In this document: piece after piece, positions 17,532-27,058 of the stretch
Position numbering within the stretch: the first letter of the stretch is position 1
How the letters are laid out: each line of letters starts with the position of its first letter
Assembly (NCBI RefSeq): GCF_000023225.1
Contig: NC_013173.1
Span: forward strand, 3,288,501-3,352,500
From: Desulfomicrobium baculatum DSM 4028
GTDB lineage: Bacteria > Desulfobacterota > Desulfovibrionia > Desulfovibrionales > Desulfomicrobiaceae
Reading direction: 5' to 3'
DNA length: 64,000 nucleotides
The notes under the pieces: generated by a model
Told to the model about the DNA's origin: nothing
What the model saw: the letters and a program-made list of their open reading frames with translations, nothing else
The model's database searches: none
Position numbers and translations under genes: made by a program

Positions 17532-18542
17532 ATGCGAATCCTCACCTACATCTTCAAGCGCATCCTGGCCGCGATTCCGGTGCTCATCGGCGTGAGCATT
17601 CTCACGTTCATCATTTCGCACGCCATCCCCGGTGATCCGGCCCTGCTCATTGTCGGCCCCAAGGCCAGCAAGGCGGCGGTGGAATCCATCCGCAAGGAGC
17701 ACGGCCTGGACCGGCCCATGCCCGTGCAGTACCTGCGCTACATGCGCGGTCTGGCGCAGGGCGACCTGGGGCAGTCGATCCGCAACCATCGCCCCGTGAC
17801 AAGCGATCTGGCCGACTTCTTTCCGGCGACCTTGGAGCTGACCATGGCGAGCCTTTTTCTGTGCCTCTTCATCGGCATCCCCCTGGGCATCCTGGCCGCC
17901 GTGCGCCGCAATCGGCTCGCCGATCATGTGGCCCGGGTCATTTCGGTCATCGGCGTGTCCACCCCGGTCTTTTGGCTTGGGCTGATGCTGCTTCTGCTCT
18001 TCTACCGCCACTTGGGCTGGCTGCCCGGCTCCGGGCGGCTGGACGTAACCAGCTCGCCGCCCATAGGCGTGACCGGCCTGTACGTGATCGACGCCGCCCT
18101 GGCCGGGGACTGGGCGCTGCTGCGCGAAGTGCTGAGTCACCTCATCCTGCCCGCGTTCTGCCTGTCCTACGTGTATCTGGCGGTCATCACGCGCATCGTG
18201 CGCTCTTCGATGATCGCGGTGCTGGGCCAGGATTACATCACCACCGCCAAGGCCAACGGGCTGTCCACGTTCCGGGTCATCTTCAAGCACGCGTTCAAGA
18301 ACTCGCTCATCCCCACCGTGACCATCGCGGGCCTGTCCCTCGGGGAACTCCTCGGCGGGGCCATCCTGACCGAGACGATCTTCGCCTGGCCGGGCATGGG
18401 CAAATACGTGGTCGATTCCATCAATTCCCTCGATTTTCCGGCCATCATGGGCTTTACCCTGGTGGCCAGCACGGCGTACGTCGCCATCAATCTCTGCGTG
18501 GACGTGCTCTACGCTTTCCTGAACCCACGCATACGCTACTAG
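17532..18542 (+). CDS. Peptide ABC transporter permease (DppB type)
   Basis: 336 residues, six predicted membrane helices. The N-terminus YIFKRILAAIPVLIGVSILTF and the GDPA motif after it are classic DppB/OppB. The EAA-loop region (DYITTAKANGLSTFRVIFKHAFKNSL) contacts the ATPase. The ATG at 17532 begins the conserved N-terminus although a ribosome site is not obvious. It follows the binding-protein gene after the stem-loop and pairs with the DppC-type permease. Confidence 0.92.
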   Translation: MRILTYIFKRILAAIPVLIGVSILTFIISHAIPGDPALLIVGPKASKAAVESIRKEHGLDRPMPVQYLRYMRGLAQGDLGQSIRNHRPVTSDLADFFPATLELTMASLFLCLFIGIPLGILAAVRRNRLADHVARVISVIGVSTPVFWLGLMLLLLFYRHLGWLPGSGRLDVTSSPPIGVTGLYVIDAALAGDWALLREVLSHLILPAFCLSYVYLAVITRIVRSSMIAVLGQDYITTAKANGLSTFRVIFKHAFKNSLIPTVTIAGLSLGELLGGAILTETIFAWPGMGKYVVDSINSLDFPAIMGFTLVASTAYVAINLCVDVLYAFLNPRIRY

Positions 18543-18551
18543 AGGACGCCC

Positions 18552-19409
18552 GTGGCACTGCATCCATTTTTCCGCGAACTGCGGCTCACCCTGGGCATAC
18601 TCGCACGCAACCCCTCGGCCGTGATCGGCGGGGTCATCATCGCAGTCATGGTCCTCCTGGCCGTGGGCGCACCGCTCCTGGCTCCCTTTGACCCCGTGCG
18701 CCTGTCCCTGTCCGACCGGCTTTTGGCACCGGGCACGACGCATTACTTCGGCACGGACGAGCTTGGCCGCGACATATTCTCCCGCGTCATGTTCGGCGCG
18801 CGCATCTCCCTCTCCATCGGCCTTCTGGTCATCGCCGTGGCCGGGATCACGGGCGCGCTCATCGGTGCGACGTCCGGATATTTCGGGGGCAGGACCGACA
18901 ACGTGATCATGCGCTTCATGGACGTCGTCCTGTCCTTTCCGTCCCTCATCCTGGCTCTGGCCCTGGCTGCGGCCTTGGGGCCGAGCCTCGTGAACGCCAT
19001 TTTGGCCACCGCCTTCGTCATGATCCCCAAATTCGCCCGGCTCGTGCGCGGCGAGGCCATGGTCGTGCGCGAGATGCCCTATGTGGCCGCCAGCCGGGTC
19101 GCCGGGGCCGGACACGGCTTCATCATCCGCCGCCACATCCTGCCCAATTGCCTGAACTCGGCCATTGTCCTCGCCACCCTGACCCTTGGCGACGCCATTC
19201 TCATCGCGGCCTCCCTGTCCTTCATCGGCCTCGGTGCCCAGCCGCCCACCCCGGAGTGGGGGGCCATGATCGCCTCGGGCCGCAAATTCCTGATGGACCA
19301 GTGGTGGTACGCGACCTTCCCTGGCCTCTTCATCCTGTTCACGGTCATCGGCTTCAACATCTTCGGCGACGCCCTGCGCGACGTCCTCGACCCGCGAATC
19401 AGGCGCTGA
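18552..19409 (+). CDS. Peptide ABC transporter permease (DppC type)
   Basis: 285 residues. It has the DppC/OppC N-terminal extension with one helix, then FGTDELGRDIFSRVMFGARISL, the family's signature before the permease core. The EAA loop AASRVAGAGHGFIIRRHILPN couples to the ATPases. It starts with GTG at 18552, with AGAGGA 5 bases upstream, 9 bases after DppB. It forms the heterodimeric channel with the preceding gene product. Confidence 0.92.
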   Translation: MALHPFFRELRLTLGILARNPSAVIGGVIIAVMVLLAVGAPLLAPFDPVRLSLSDRLLAPGTTHYFGTDELGRDIFSRVMFGARISLSIGLLVIAVAGITGALIGATSGYFGGRTDNVIMRFMDVVLSFPSLILALALAAALGPSLVNAILATAFVMIPKFARLVRGEAMVVREMPYVAASRVAGAGHGFIIRRHILPNCLNSAIVLATLTLGDAILIAASLSFIGLGAQPPTPEWGAMIASGRKFLMDQWWYATFPGLFILFTVIGFNIFGDALRDVLDPRIRR

Positions 19410-19410
19410 C

Positions 19411-20397
19411 ATGACAACCACACCGCCACTCCTCGACATCCGCAACCTTTCCGTCAGCTTCGACACCTATCAGGGCCAGGCCCGCGTGCTGGACAAGGCA
19501 AGCCTGAGCGTAAGGCACGGCGAGATCATGGGCCTGGTCGGCGAAACCAGCTGCGGCAAGTCCGTGCTCTCGCGCTCCATCCTGCGCATCATCCCCTCGC
19601 CTCCGGGGCGCATCGACGGGGGCGAGATCTTCTTCGAGGGTCAGGACCTGCTCAAATTGCCGCGCACGGCCATGCGCAAGCTGCGCGGCGAGCGCATCTC
19701 CATGATCTTTCAGGAACCCATGAGCAGCCTGAACCCCGTCTTTTCCGTGGGCAACCAGATGCGCGAAGTGGTCCGCTCCCATCGCCCGGTCAGCCGGGGC
19801 GAAGCCAACGCCATCTGCCTTGAGATGCTGAGTTCCGTGCGCCTGCCGGATCCCGAGTCCGTGCTCGCGGCCTACCCGCACGAACTGTCGGGAGGCATGC
19901 GCCAGCGGGTCATGATCGCCATGGCCCTGACCTGTCGTCCGGCGCTGCTGCTGGCCGACGAGCCGACCACGGCCCTCGATGTCACGGTCCAGGGCCAGAT
20001 CCTGGCCATCCTGGCCGAGCTCGCCGCGAGCCAGGGGCTGTCCATCCTCTTTGTCACCCACGACATGGGCGTGGTCGCCCAGCTCTGCCACCGCGTGGCG
20101 GTCATGTACGCAGGCCAGGTCGTGGAGGTCGCGGACGTCGAGAGCCTCTTCGCCCGCCCGGCCCATCCGTACACGCAGGGGCTCATCGCCTCCATCCCCG
20201 GACGGACCACAGGCGGCGAGCTGTACGCCATTCCGGGCAGCGTGCCGAGCTGTCTCGCTCCTCCGCCGGGCTGCCGCTTTCACACGCGCTGCACCCACGC
20301 CGGACCGGACTGCAGCCGGGCCGTCCCTGAGATGGTGCGCGTGGCCTCGGACCACAGTGTGGCCTGCCACCTCTGTCCCACGGGAGGCGCGCTGTGA
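19411..20397 (+). CDS. Peptide ABC transporter ATPase (DppD type)
   Basis: 328 residues. Walker A is GETSCGKS (the usual form is GESGSGKS; the G-x4-GKS frame is kept). The signature reads [15 protein letters not shown], Walker B is [12 protein letters not shown], and the switch is THDMG. The C-terminal oligopeptide/dipeptide extension has cysteines (CRFHTRC, C..C), as in Fe-S-binding DppD/OppD proteins. It powers import with the DppF-type partner. It starts 1 base after the permease stop and ends in a GTGA overlap with the next gene. Confidence 0.92.
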   Translation: MTTTPPLLDIRNLSVSFDTYQGQARVLDKASLSVRHGEIMGLVGETSCGKSVLSRSILRIIPSPPGRIDGGEIFFEGQDLLKLPRTAMRKLRGERISMIFQEPMSSLNPVFSVGNQMREVVRSHRPVSRGEANAICLEMLSSVRLPDPESVLAAYPHELSGGMRQRVMIAMALTCRPALLLADEPTTALDVTVQGQILAILAELAASQGLSILFVTHDMGVVAQLCHRVAVMYAGQVVEVADVESLFARPAHPYTQGLIASIPGRTTGGELYAIPGSVPSCLAPPPGCRFHTRCTHAGPDCSRAVPEMVRVASDHSVACHLCPTGGAL

Positions 20398-21368
20398 ACG
20401 AGTCGCTGCTCCGCGTCCAGGACCTGTGCAAAGCCTTTGCTGTGGGAGGAAGTTTTCTGGGGGGAAAGAAGTGGCTGCGGGCGGTGGACAAGGTCTCCCT
20501 GCACGTGGACCGTGGCGAGACCCTGGGACTTGTCGGGGAGTCGGGCAGCGGAAAGACCACCGTCGGCAACCTGATCTTGCGCCTGCTCTCCCCGGACAGC
20601 GGCGCGATCGTCTTCGAGGGCGTGGACATGACCCGGCTGGCCGGCTCGGAGCTGGTCAAGGCCAGGGCGCGCATGCAGGTCGTCTTTCAGGATCCGCAGA
20701 GCTCCCTGGACCCGCGCATGACCGTGGGATCCATCGTCTCCCTGCCGCTCAAGATCCTGGGCCTGGCCAAAGGAAGCGCGCTTCGCGAGCGGGCGGCGTC
20801 GAGCCTGGCCGAAGTGGGCCTCGGGCCCGAATGCCTGGACCGGTATCCGCACGAATTTTCCGGCGGGCAGCGACAGCGCATCGGGCTCGCGCGCGCCCTG
20901 GTCGCGAGTCCCGCCTTCGTGATCATGGACGAGCCCACCAGCGCCCTCGATGTCTCGGTCCAGGCGCAAATCCTGAACCTCATGGGCGATCTGCAGTCCC
21001 GCCACGGCCACGCCTACCTCTTCATTTCCCATGATCTGACCGTGGTCCGCCATGTCAGCCATCGCATCGCGGTCATGTACTTGGGCGCCATCGTCGAGAC
21101 GGCCCCCACGCAGACACTTTTCGACAATCCGGCCCACCCGTACACGCGGGCGCTCTTGGCGTCGGTCCCCGTTCCCGACCCGCGCAACCGCCGCAACCTG
21201 GCCCTCCTGACCGGGGACGTGCCGAGCCCCGTGGACCTGCCGCCGGGGTGCCGTTTTCATCCGCGTTGCCCCGAGGCGCTGCCGCAATGCGCCAGCCTCG
21301 ACCCGCCGAGGGTCGTGCTCGCTCCCGGACATGAGGTCGTCTGTCATCTTCACCAGCAAAATACGTAA
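20394..21368 (+). CDS. Peptide ABC transporter ATPase (DppF type)
   Basis: 324 residues. Walker A GESGSGKTT, signature FSGGQRQRIGLARAL, Walker B FVIMDEPTSALD and switch SHDLT are all canonical. The C-terminal region again carries the CRFHPRC-type cysteine motif. The GTG start at 20394 overlaps the DppD stop, and an insert near residue 20 (SFLGGKKWLRAVD) is normal for DppF. It is followed after 9 bases by the D-aminopeptidase gene. Confidence 0.92.
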   Translation: MNESLLRVQDLCKAFAVGGSFLGGKKWLRAVDKVSLHVDRGETLGLVGESGSGKTTVGNLILRLLSPDSGAIVFEGVDMTRLAGSELVKARARMQVVFQDPQSSLDPRMTVGSIVSLPLKILGLAKGSALRERAASSLAEVGLGPECLDRYPHEFSGGQRQRIGLARALVASPAFVIMDEPTSALDVSVQAQILNLMGDLQSRHGHAYLFISHDLTVVRHVSHRIAVMYLGAIVETAPTQTLFDNPAHPYTRALLASVPVPDPRNRRNLALLTGDVPSPVDLPPGCRFHPRCPEALPQCASLDPPRVVLAPGHEVVCHLHQQNT

Positions 21369-21377
21369 GGATACACC

Positions 21378-22202
21378 ATGAAAATCTATATCAGCGCAGA
21401 CATCGAAGGCGTGGGCAGCGTGGCTCGCCACGAACATTCCCGTGTGGACGGCCGCGAATACCCCCTGGCGCGCCGGTTGATGACAAACGAGGTCAACGCG
21501 GCCATTCGCGGCGCCTTCGAGGCCGGGGCCATGGATGTGACCGTGTCGGATTCGCACAACGTGGGCCTCAACCTGCTGCCCGAGGAGCTCGACGAGCGCG
21601 CCCGCCTGGTCATGGGCTCGCCGCGCACCCTGTCCATGATGCACGGCATCGACGCCACGTTCTCGGCCGCGTTCTTCGTCGGCTATCACGCCATGGGCGG
21701 CACCATGGACGCGAGCATCGTGCACACTTTCACGGGCAGAATCCAGGAAGTGCACTTCAATGGAGTCAAGATCGGGGAGATCGGACTGAACGCGGCCCTG
21801 GCCGGACACTTTGGTGTGCCCGTGGCCTTCGTGGCCGGAGATCTGGCCGCCTGCCGCGAGGCCGAAGCCCTGCTGCCGGGTGTGCGCACCCTGGCGGTCA
21901 AGGAAGCCATCGGGGCCTACGCCGCCATCTGCGAGCACCCCGCCAAAACATGTCGGGCCATCCACGCCGCGGCCATGGAAGCGATCACCAATCCCCCCAA
22001 GGTCAAGCCGCTGGTTTTCTCCGGCGAGGTCGAGTTGACGGTGCGCTGCACCACGGCGTCAGGCGCCGACCGCGCAGGCATGATCCCGCGCACGAAACGC
22101 CTGGACGACCTCACCGTGAGCTACGTCGGAAGCGATGTGATCGAAGCCTTCAAAGCCTTCAACACCATGAGCTGTCTGGTGGAGCTGGTGCCGTTCATTT
22201 AG
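21378..22202 (+). CDS. dppA: D-aminopeptidase, M55 family
   Basis: 274 residues, zinc-dependent cytoplasmic D-aminopeptidase. M55 motifs are all visible: SADIEGVGS at the N-terminus (Asp and Glu metal ligands), VSDSHNVG near 57 (His ligand), FFVGYHAMGG near 97 (His), and HFNGVKIGEIGLNAALAG near 122. In Bacillus subtilis dppA heads the dppABCDE operon; here the same protein closes a dpp-type import operon. That supports uptake and hydrolysis of D-Ala-containing peptides, probably recycled or scavenged cell-wall fragments. Confidence 0.92.
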   Translation: MKIYISADIEGVGSVARHEHSRVDGREYPLARRLMTNEVNAAIRGAFEAGAMDVTVSDSHNVGLNLLPEELDERARLVMGSPRTLSMMHGIDATFSAAFFVGYHAMGGTMDASIVHTFTGRIQEVHFNGVKIGEIGLNAALAGHFGVPVAFVAGDLAACREAEALLPGVRTLAVKEAIGAYAAICEHPAKTCRAIHAAAMEAITNPPKVKPLVFSGEVELTVRCTTASGADRAGMIPRTKRLDDLTVSYVGSDVIEAFKAFNTMSCLVELVPFI

Positions 22203-22215
22203 GGGATGAGAATCG

Positions 22216-22249
22216 TCCGCCCGCAAAACGAAAGGCGTTTGCGGGCGGA
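22216..22249. terminator. Bidirectional hairpin between convergent operons
   Basis: TCCGCCCGCAAA pairs with TTTGCGGGCGGA (12 bp) plus two inner pairs after a one-base bulge, with a 5-base loop. It lies between the D-aminopeptidase stop and the eutC stop. There is no strong T-run on either side, so termination is inferred from position and stem strength. Confidence 0.7.
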
Positions 22250-22270
22250 TTTGAAAAGTATGGATCTCCG

Positions 22271-23089
22271 TCAGTTCTGCGCAAGTTCCGGCAACGGTCT
22301 GCCGAACGGCAGATAGTCCGCCGCCATCATGTCTTTGAGCCCCACTCCGCTGTTACCCAGCCGAAAGGCTTCCTCCACCAGGTAGCCGAGCTTGCGCACG
22401 CCCTCGGGCACGCTCAGTCCCCCGTCACGCACGTTGGAGATGCAGTTGCGCCTCTCGTCCGTGGTGCCGGGGCCGGGATTCATGGTCAGGTAGATGCCCA
22501 TGGAGTTGGGCGAGGACAGGCCTGGCCGCTCGCCGATAAGGATGATCGACAGTCTGGCTGAAAGGACGCTCGCGATCTCGTCGGCGATGGCCACCCGCGC
22601 GTTTTCCACCACGCAGACCGGCGAGAGGCTGAGCCCCGCCTGACCAAAAACTTTCGAGCAGGCCAGGACAAAGGGCTCGGCGTTCTCGTGGATGGCCCTT
22701 GCCGAGAGGCCGTCGCCCACCACCAGGCAGATATCAAATCCCGTCTTCTCCCTTTCCAGAAGGGCCCGCGAACGCAGGCTGAGCCGCCGCCCCTTGTCCG
22801 GACGGGTCAGGTATTCGCTCCGGTCGGCCACGCTTGATTCCAGTTCCAGACAGGCCAGCTTGGCTCCAGCCACCTCGGTCCCAGCCAGACGCGCGGCCAG
22901 TTCGGTCCTGCGAAACGGCGAATGCACCGCGTCGCGAGCCCGGGCATGATCGAGCCTGAAGGACAGACTTTCTTTGAGCGGCAGACTGGAGCCGGACCGC
23001 CCCAGGGCGATGCGGGCGGCGGTAAAGCGCCTGAGCTCGGACCAAGGATCTTCGATGACTGGGTGAAAAGATGAGGTCGGTTCGTTCAT
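22271..23089 (-). CDS. eutC: Ethanolamine ammonia-lyase small subunit
   Basis: 272 residues. With EutB it forms the coenzyme-B12-dependent lyase that turns ethanolamine into acetaldehyde and ammonia. Recognised by DHARARDAVH near 48, DICLVVGDGLSARAIHENA near 119, ILIGERPGLSSPNSMGIYLT near 182, and NCISNVRDGGLS near 215, all typical EutC segments around the cobalamin site. The start forms an ATGA overlap with the eutB stop. Confidence 0.95.
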   Translation of the reverse strand: MNEPTSSFHPVIEDPWSELRRFTAARIALGRSGSSLPLKESLSFRLDHARARDAVHSPFRRTELAARLAGTEVAGAKLACLELESSVADRSEYLTRPDKGRRLSLRSRALLEREKTGFDICLVVGDGLSARAIHENAEPFVLACSKVFGQAGLSLSPVCVVENARVAIADEIASVLSARLSIILIGERPGLSSPNSMGIYLTMNPGPGTTDERRNCISNVRDGGLSVPEGVRKLGYLVEEAFRLGNSGVGLKDMMAADYLPFGRPLPELAQN

Positions 23090-24444
23090 TTTTCCCCCGC
23101 GACCCCGTTCGGCAGGGCCAGAAGCCGGTTGGACTTCTCAATGGGCACAAGCCCCCCGGCCCCGTCCATGATGCCGGACGATTCAAGCCACGCCGCGAAC
23201 TCTGGCGCGGGCTTGCGTCCCAAAAGTTTGCGCAGGTAGGCCGCGTCGTGAAAGGACGTGGACTGATAGTTGAGCATGATGTCATCCGCGCCGGGCACGC
23301 CCATGACAAAGGTGCAGCCCGCAGTTCCCAGCAGGGTCAGGAGGGCGTCCATGTCGTCCTGATCGGCCTCGGCGTGATTGGTGTAACAGACGTCCACGCC
23401 CATGGGCAGGCCCATGAGCTTGCCGCAGAAATGGTCCTCCAGTCCGGCGCGGGTGATCTGCTTGCCGCTCAGCAGATATTCCGGACCGATGAACCCGACC
23501 ACCGTATTGACCAGCAGCGGCTCGAACTTCCGGGCCACGGCGTAGGCCCGGACCTCGATGGTCTGCTGGTCCACCCCGTGATGCGCCCCGGCCGAAAGCG
23601 CGCTGCCCTGGCCGGTCTCGAAATACATGACGTTGTCGCCGACAGTGCCGCGCCCCAAAGACCGCGTTGCCTCCAGCGCCTCCTGCAACAGCGAAAGCGT
23701 TACGCCGAAGCTTGCGTTGGCTCCTTCAGTCCCGGCGATGGACTGGAAACAGAGATCCACGGGCGCGCCGCGCTTTATGGCCTCCATGGTCGTAGTCACG
23801 TGGGTCAGCACGCAGCTTTGGGTCGGGATGGCGTACCGGGAAATCAGCCCATCAAGCATGTCCGAGATGCGGCAGATGTTGTCCAGGTTGTCCGTGGCCG
23901 GATTGATGCCGATGACCGCATCCCCGCAGCCGTAGCACAGCCCGTCCAGGGTGGAGGCGGCGATGCCCTTCAGGTCGTCGGTGGGATGATTCGGCTGCAG
24001 GCGCACCGAGAAAGTGCCGGGCAAGCCGATGGTGTTGCGGAAGCGGGTCACGACCCGGCACTTGGAGGCGACCAAAATGAGATCCTGCAGGCGCATCAGC
24101 TTGGACACGGCGGCGACCATCTCCGGAGTCAGGCCCGGAGCCAGTCGCGCCAGGGCCGCACCGTCCGCCTCGTCGGTCAGCAGCCAGTCGCGCAGCTCAC
24201 CCACGCTCAAACTCCGCACCGGCGCAAAGGCTTCGGGATCGTGGGAGTCGACGATCAACCGCGTGACCTCGTCGTCCTCGTAGGGGATGACGAACTCCTC
24301 CAGAAAGCGGGTCAGCGGCACTTCGGCCAGCGCCATCTGGGCGCGCACTCGCTCCTCTTCCGTGCTTGCTGCCACCCCGGCCAGGACGTCGCCGGAACGC
24401 AAGGGCGTGGCCTTGGCGAGCAAATCCTTCATTGTTCGTTTCAT
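23086..24444 (-). CDS. eutB: Ethanolamine ammonia-lyase large subunit
   Basis: 452 residues, normal for EutB. Typical stretches are CRVVTRFRNTIGLPGTFSVRLQPNHPTDD, DGLCYGCGDAVIGINPATD, MYFETGQGSALSAGAHHGVDQQT and GVDVCYTNHAEADQDDMD, which line the TIM-barrel active site. The start at 24444 has GAAGGA 6 bases upstream; longer in-frame sequence is the shadow of nagZ. No eutA reactivase, ethanolamine permease or microcompartment shell gene is seen nearby. Confidence 0.95.
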   Translation of the reverse strand: MKRTMKDLLAKATPLRSGDVLAGVAASTEEERVRAQMALAEVPLTRFLEEFVIPYEDDEVTRLIVDSHDPEAFAPVRSLSVGELRDWLLTDEADGAALARLAPGLTPEMVAAVSKLMRLQDLILVASKCRVVTRFRNTIGLPGTFSVRLQPNHPTDDLKGIAASTLDGLCYGCGDAVIGINPATDNLDNICRISDMLDGLISRYAIPTQSCVLTHVTTTMEAIKRGAPVDLCFQSIAGTEGANASFGVTLSLLQEALEATRSLGRGTVGDNVMYFETGQGSALSAGAHHGVDQQTIEVRAYAVARKFEPLLVNTVVGFIGPEYLLSGKQITRAGLEDHFCGKLMGLPMGVDVCYTNHAEADQDDMDALLTLLGTAGCTFVMGVPGADDIMLNYQSTSFHDAAYLRKLLGRKPAPEFAAWLESSGIMDGAGGLVPIEKSNRLLALPNGVAGEK

Positions 24445-24511
24445 CTCAAATCCTTCAGGGCAAGGCGGAGCCGGAAGTTTCTGAATTGGCTTCCGCAAAT
24501 TGCGCGGGAGG

Positions 24512-25660
24512 TCATGGCCGCACCTGCGGCGCCCAGGCAAAACTGGTGTAGAACTGCTGCTTGGCGGCCTGAATGCGCTGATACGAGGCTGCAATTCTTT
24601 CGACGGACAGGCGCCCGTCCTCCACGGCCTTGACCAGAATATCAATGGCTTTGGGTACGATCTCGGGATCGTAATCCAGGTTGTTGCCGAAAACCAGCAC
24701 ATCCACCCCGGCCTCGACAGCCAGAAGAATCGCTTCGGCCTGGCCATAATGGTCGGCGATGGCGCGCATCTGCATGTCGTCGGAGACGATGACGCCCTGA
24801 AAACCCAGACGCTGCCGCAAAAGCCCCGTCAGCACAGCCTTGGACAGGGTGCTGGGGTAGGCATCATCAAGCTGGCGCAGGAAGAGATGCCCAGTCATGA
24901 TCAGCGGGCTGGCCTTCAGCGGTATCAGCATCTCGTAGGGACGCAGCTCCGCAGCGCTCCAGGTGTTGCTGATGTCGGTCAGTCCACGATGCGAGTCCGC
25001 CGAGGCGCTGCCATGCCCGGGAAAATGCTTGAGACAGGGCAGCACGCCCTGCGCCAGCAGCCCTCGGCAGAAAGCATGGGCATGGAGCGCGACGAGGTCC
25101 GGATCGGCGGAGAAACTGCGTTCCAGGGCACCAATGGCCGGACTTTGCGGATTAATGTCCACATCCGCCACGGGTGCGAAATTGAGATTCACGCCAAGGT
25201 CCGCCAGCAGCTTTCCGGTCCGCTCGCCCTCAAGCCGGGTCTGGTCCGAACTGCCCTGCCCCATGGCCTTGGCCGAAGGACCGGGCGCAAAACCCCGATC
25301 CTCCCGGAAGCGACGCACCCGTCCGCCTTCCTGATCCACGGCGACAAAGAGCGGGACCCGAGCGTTTGCCTGCAGACTCGCGGTCAGAACCCGGACCTGC
25401 TCCGGGCTCTGGATGTTGCGTTCCGGACTTTGCAACTGCACATCGCGATCAAAGAGGATCACGCCCCCAAGATTGTGCTCCCGTATGTCGCGCAGGATCG
25501 GGGAGGCCCCGTCAACGGTTGTTCCGCGAAAACCGACCAGAAGCATCTGGCCGATCATGTCGCGAAGAAGCGTCTGCTCCGCTGCGAGCAACGGGCCAGG
25601 CACCACGGTAAGCAATAGCATGCAGGCAACACCCCGACAAAAAATTCCAAATGACGTCAT
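24512..25660 (-). CDS. nagZ: Beta-N-acetylhexosaminidase (GH3), NagZ-like, with signal peptide
   Basis: 382 residues. An N-terminal hydrophobic signal (VACMLLLTVVPGPLLAAE) suggests export or lipid-face location, unlike the cytoplasmic E. coli NagZ. GH3 motifs are present: VDQEGGRVRR, PVADVDINP, the general-base loop KHFPGHGSASADSH, and the nucleophile in VSDDMQM. The family removes GlcNAc from peptidoglycan fragments. It sits between the TRAP transporter genes and eutBC, all leftward; the 67-72 base gaps allow but do not prove one transcript. Confidence 0.88.
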   Translation of the reverse strand: MTSFGIFCRGVACMLLLTVVPGPLLAAEQTLLRDMIGQMLLVGFRGTTVDGASPILRDIREHNLGGVILFDRDVQLQSPERNIQSPEQVRVLTASLQANARVPLFVAVDQEGGRVRRFREDRGFAPGPSAKAMGQGSSDQTRLEGERTGKLLADLGVNLNFAPVADVDINPQSPAIGALERSFSADPDLVALHAHAFCRGLLAQGVLPCLKHFPGHGSASADSHRGLTDISNTWSAAELRPYEMLIPLKASPLIMTGHLFLRQLDDAYPSTLSKAVLTGLLRQRLGFQGVIVSDDMQMRAIADHYGQAEAILLAVEAGVDVLVFGNNLDYDPEIVPKAIDILVKAVEDGRLSVERIAASYQRIQAAKQQFYTSFAWAPQVRP

Positions 25661-25680
25661 GTTTTCCCTCTCTTGCTGGA

Positions 25681-25717
25681 AGCCGGGAGGACGCCCCTGA
25701 CAGGGAGCCCCCCGGCT
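25681..25717 (-). other. Stem-loop between dctM and nagZ
   Basis: AGCCGGG pairs with CCCGGCT (7 bp) and two further inner G-C pairs follow a mismatch. There is no T-run on the leftward strand. It may partly separate expression of the TRAP genes from nagZ. Confidence 0.45.
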
Positions 25718-25732
25718 GTGTTGCTGCGTTCG

Positions 25733-27058
25733 TTACTTGGGAAAGTACAGCTCCGGCAAGTAGAGGGCGATCTGCGGAAAAGTGATGATCAGGCCAAGGC
25801 CGATGATCATCAAGGTCACGAAAGGCACGATGGAGCCGTAGATGTCGACCAGGGTGACTTCCTTGGGCGCCATGGCCTTCATCAGGAAGAGGTTGTAGCC
25901 GAACGGCGGGGTCATGTAGGCGATCTGGCAGGTTACGGTATAAAGAACGCCGTACCAGATGGGGTTGAAGCCAAGAGCGATGATGAGCGGGATGTACAGC
26001 GGCGCGACGATGACCAGCATGGCCGTATCGTCCAGAAACATGCCCATGATGATATAGGAAACCTGCATCATGATCAGCACGCCCCAGGGTGAAAGCCCCC
26101 ACTTTTCAAGAAACAGGATTTCGATGGCGTGCACCGCGCCCAGCCCATCGAAGACTGCCCCGTAACAGAGTGCCGCCAGGATGATCCACATGAACATGCA
26201 GCTCACGGACAGCGTCTTGTGCAGCGATGAATCAAGCACCGTACGGCTCAAACGCCCCTTGGCCATGGCGGCGATCATGGCCGCGGCCGCGCCCACGGCG
26301 GAGCTTTCGACCAGACTGGTCACGCCCAGCATGAAAAGGCCGGTGACCATGAAGACGATGGCAATGGGGACAATGCCCGCACGCAGCAGGGCGATCTTCT
26401 CCCTACCGGAGATGCTGGAACGCTCCTCAAAGGAAAGGGACGGCCCCAGAGCCGGGTTCAGCTTGCAGCGGATCACGATATAGCCCACGAACAACAAGGC
26501 CAGCAAAAGCCCCGGAAACACTCCGGCCAACCAGAGCTGACTGACCGGCTGGCGTGCGATCATGCCATATAGGACCAGCACGATGCTCGGCGGAACCATG
26601 ATCCCGAGCGAACTTCCGGCCTGGATCACGCCGGTGATCATCTTCTTGTCATAACCCCTTTTGAGCATCTCGGGCAGGGCGATGCTCGTGCCGATGGCCA
26701 TGCCCGCAACAGACAGCCCGTTCATGGCCGAAATGGCGACCATGAGCACCACCGTGCCGATGGCCAGGCCGCCGTTCAGGGGCCCCATCCAGACATGAAA
26801 CATCTTGTAGAGGTCATTGGCGATGCCCGATTCGCTCAGCATGTAGCCCATGAAGATAAAAAGCGGCAGGGTCAGGAGCGGAAACCAGTTCAGGAGCACC
26901 ATGCTCGCGTTGAAAGGCATCTCCGAGCCGCCGTCGCCCCAAAGCAGGAGCGAAGCTGCCGCTCCGACAAAGCCCACGGCTCCAAAGACCCTCTGTCCGG
27001 TCAGCAGCAGCACCATGAGGGTCGTGCACATAAGAAGAGCAATCATTTCATAGCTCAT
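25733..27058 (-). CDS. dctM: TRAP transporter large permease (DctM)
   Basis: 441 residues with about a dozen membrane helices. Typical DctM stretches are LFIFMGYMLSESGIANDLY, SSLGIMVPPSIVLVLYG, and GMFLDDTAMLVIVAPLYIPL. It forms the sodium-driven channel of the tripartite importer. The start at 27058 makes an ATGA overlap with the dctQ stop, which fixes the start. Substrate is not deducible from this subunit. Confidence 0.93.
   Translation of the reverse strand: MSYEMIALLMCTTLMVLLLTGQRVFGAVGFVGAAASLLLWGDGGSEMPFNASMVLLNWFPLLTLPLFIFMGYMLSESGIANDLYKMFHVWMGPLNGGLAIGTVVLMVAISAMNGLSVAGMAIGTSIALPEMLKRGYDKKMITGVIQAGSSLGIMVPPSIVLVLYGMIARQPVSQLWLAGVFPGLLLALLFVGYIVIRCKLNPALGPSLSFEERSSISGREKIALLRAGIVPIAIVFMVTGLFMLGVTSLVESSAVGAAAAMIAAMAKGRLSRTVLDSSLHKTLSVSCMFMWIILAALCYGAVFDGLGAVHAIEILFLEKWGLSPWGVLIMMQVSYIIMGMFLDDTAMLVIVAPLYIPLIIALGFNPIWYGVLYTVTCQIAYMTPPFGYNLFLMKAMAPKEVTLVDIYGSIVPFVTLMIIGLGLIITFPQIALYLPELYFPK

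Noticed and set aside
17430-19466. 678-residue open frame on the minus strand
   Set aside because: It lies opposite the dpp permease genes, is Gly/His/Asp/Gln-rich without domains, and arises from GC-rich codon bias.
20280-21965. 561-residue open frame on the minus strand
   Set aside because: Shadow of two ABC ATPase genes and the D-aminopeptidase; no ribosome site and low-complexity composition.
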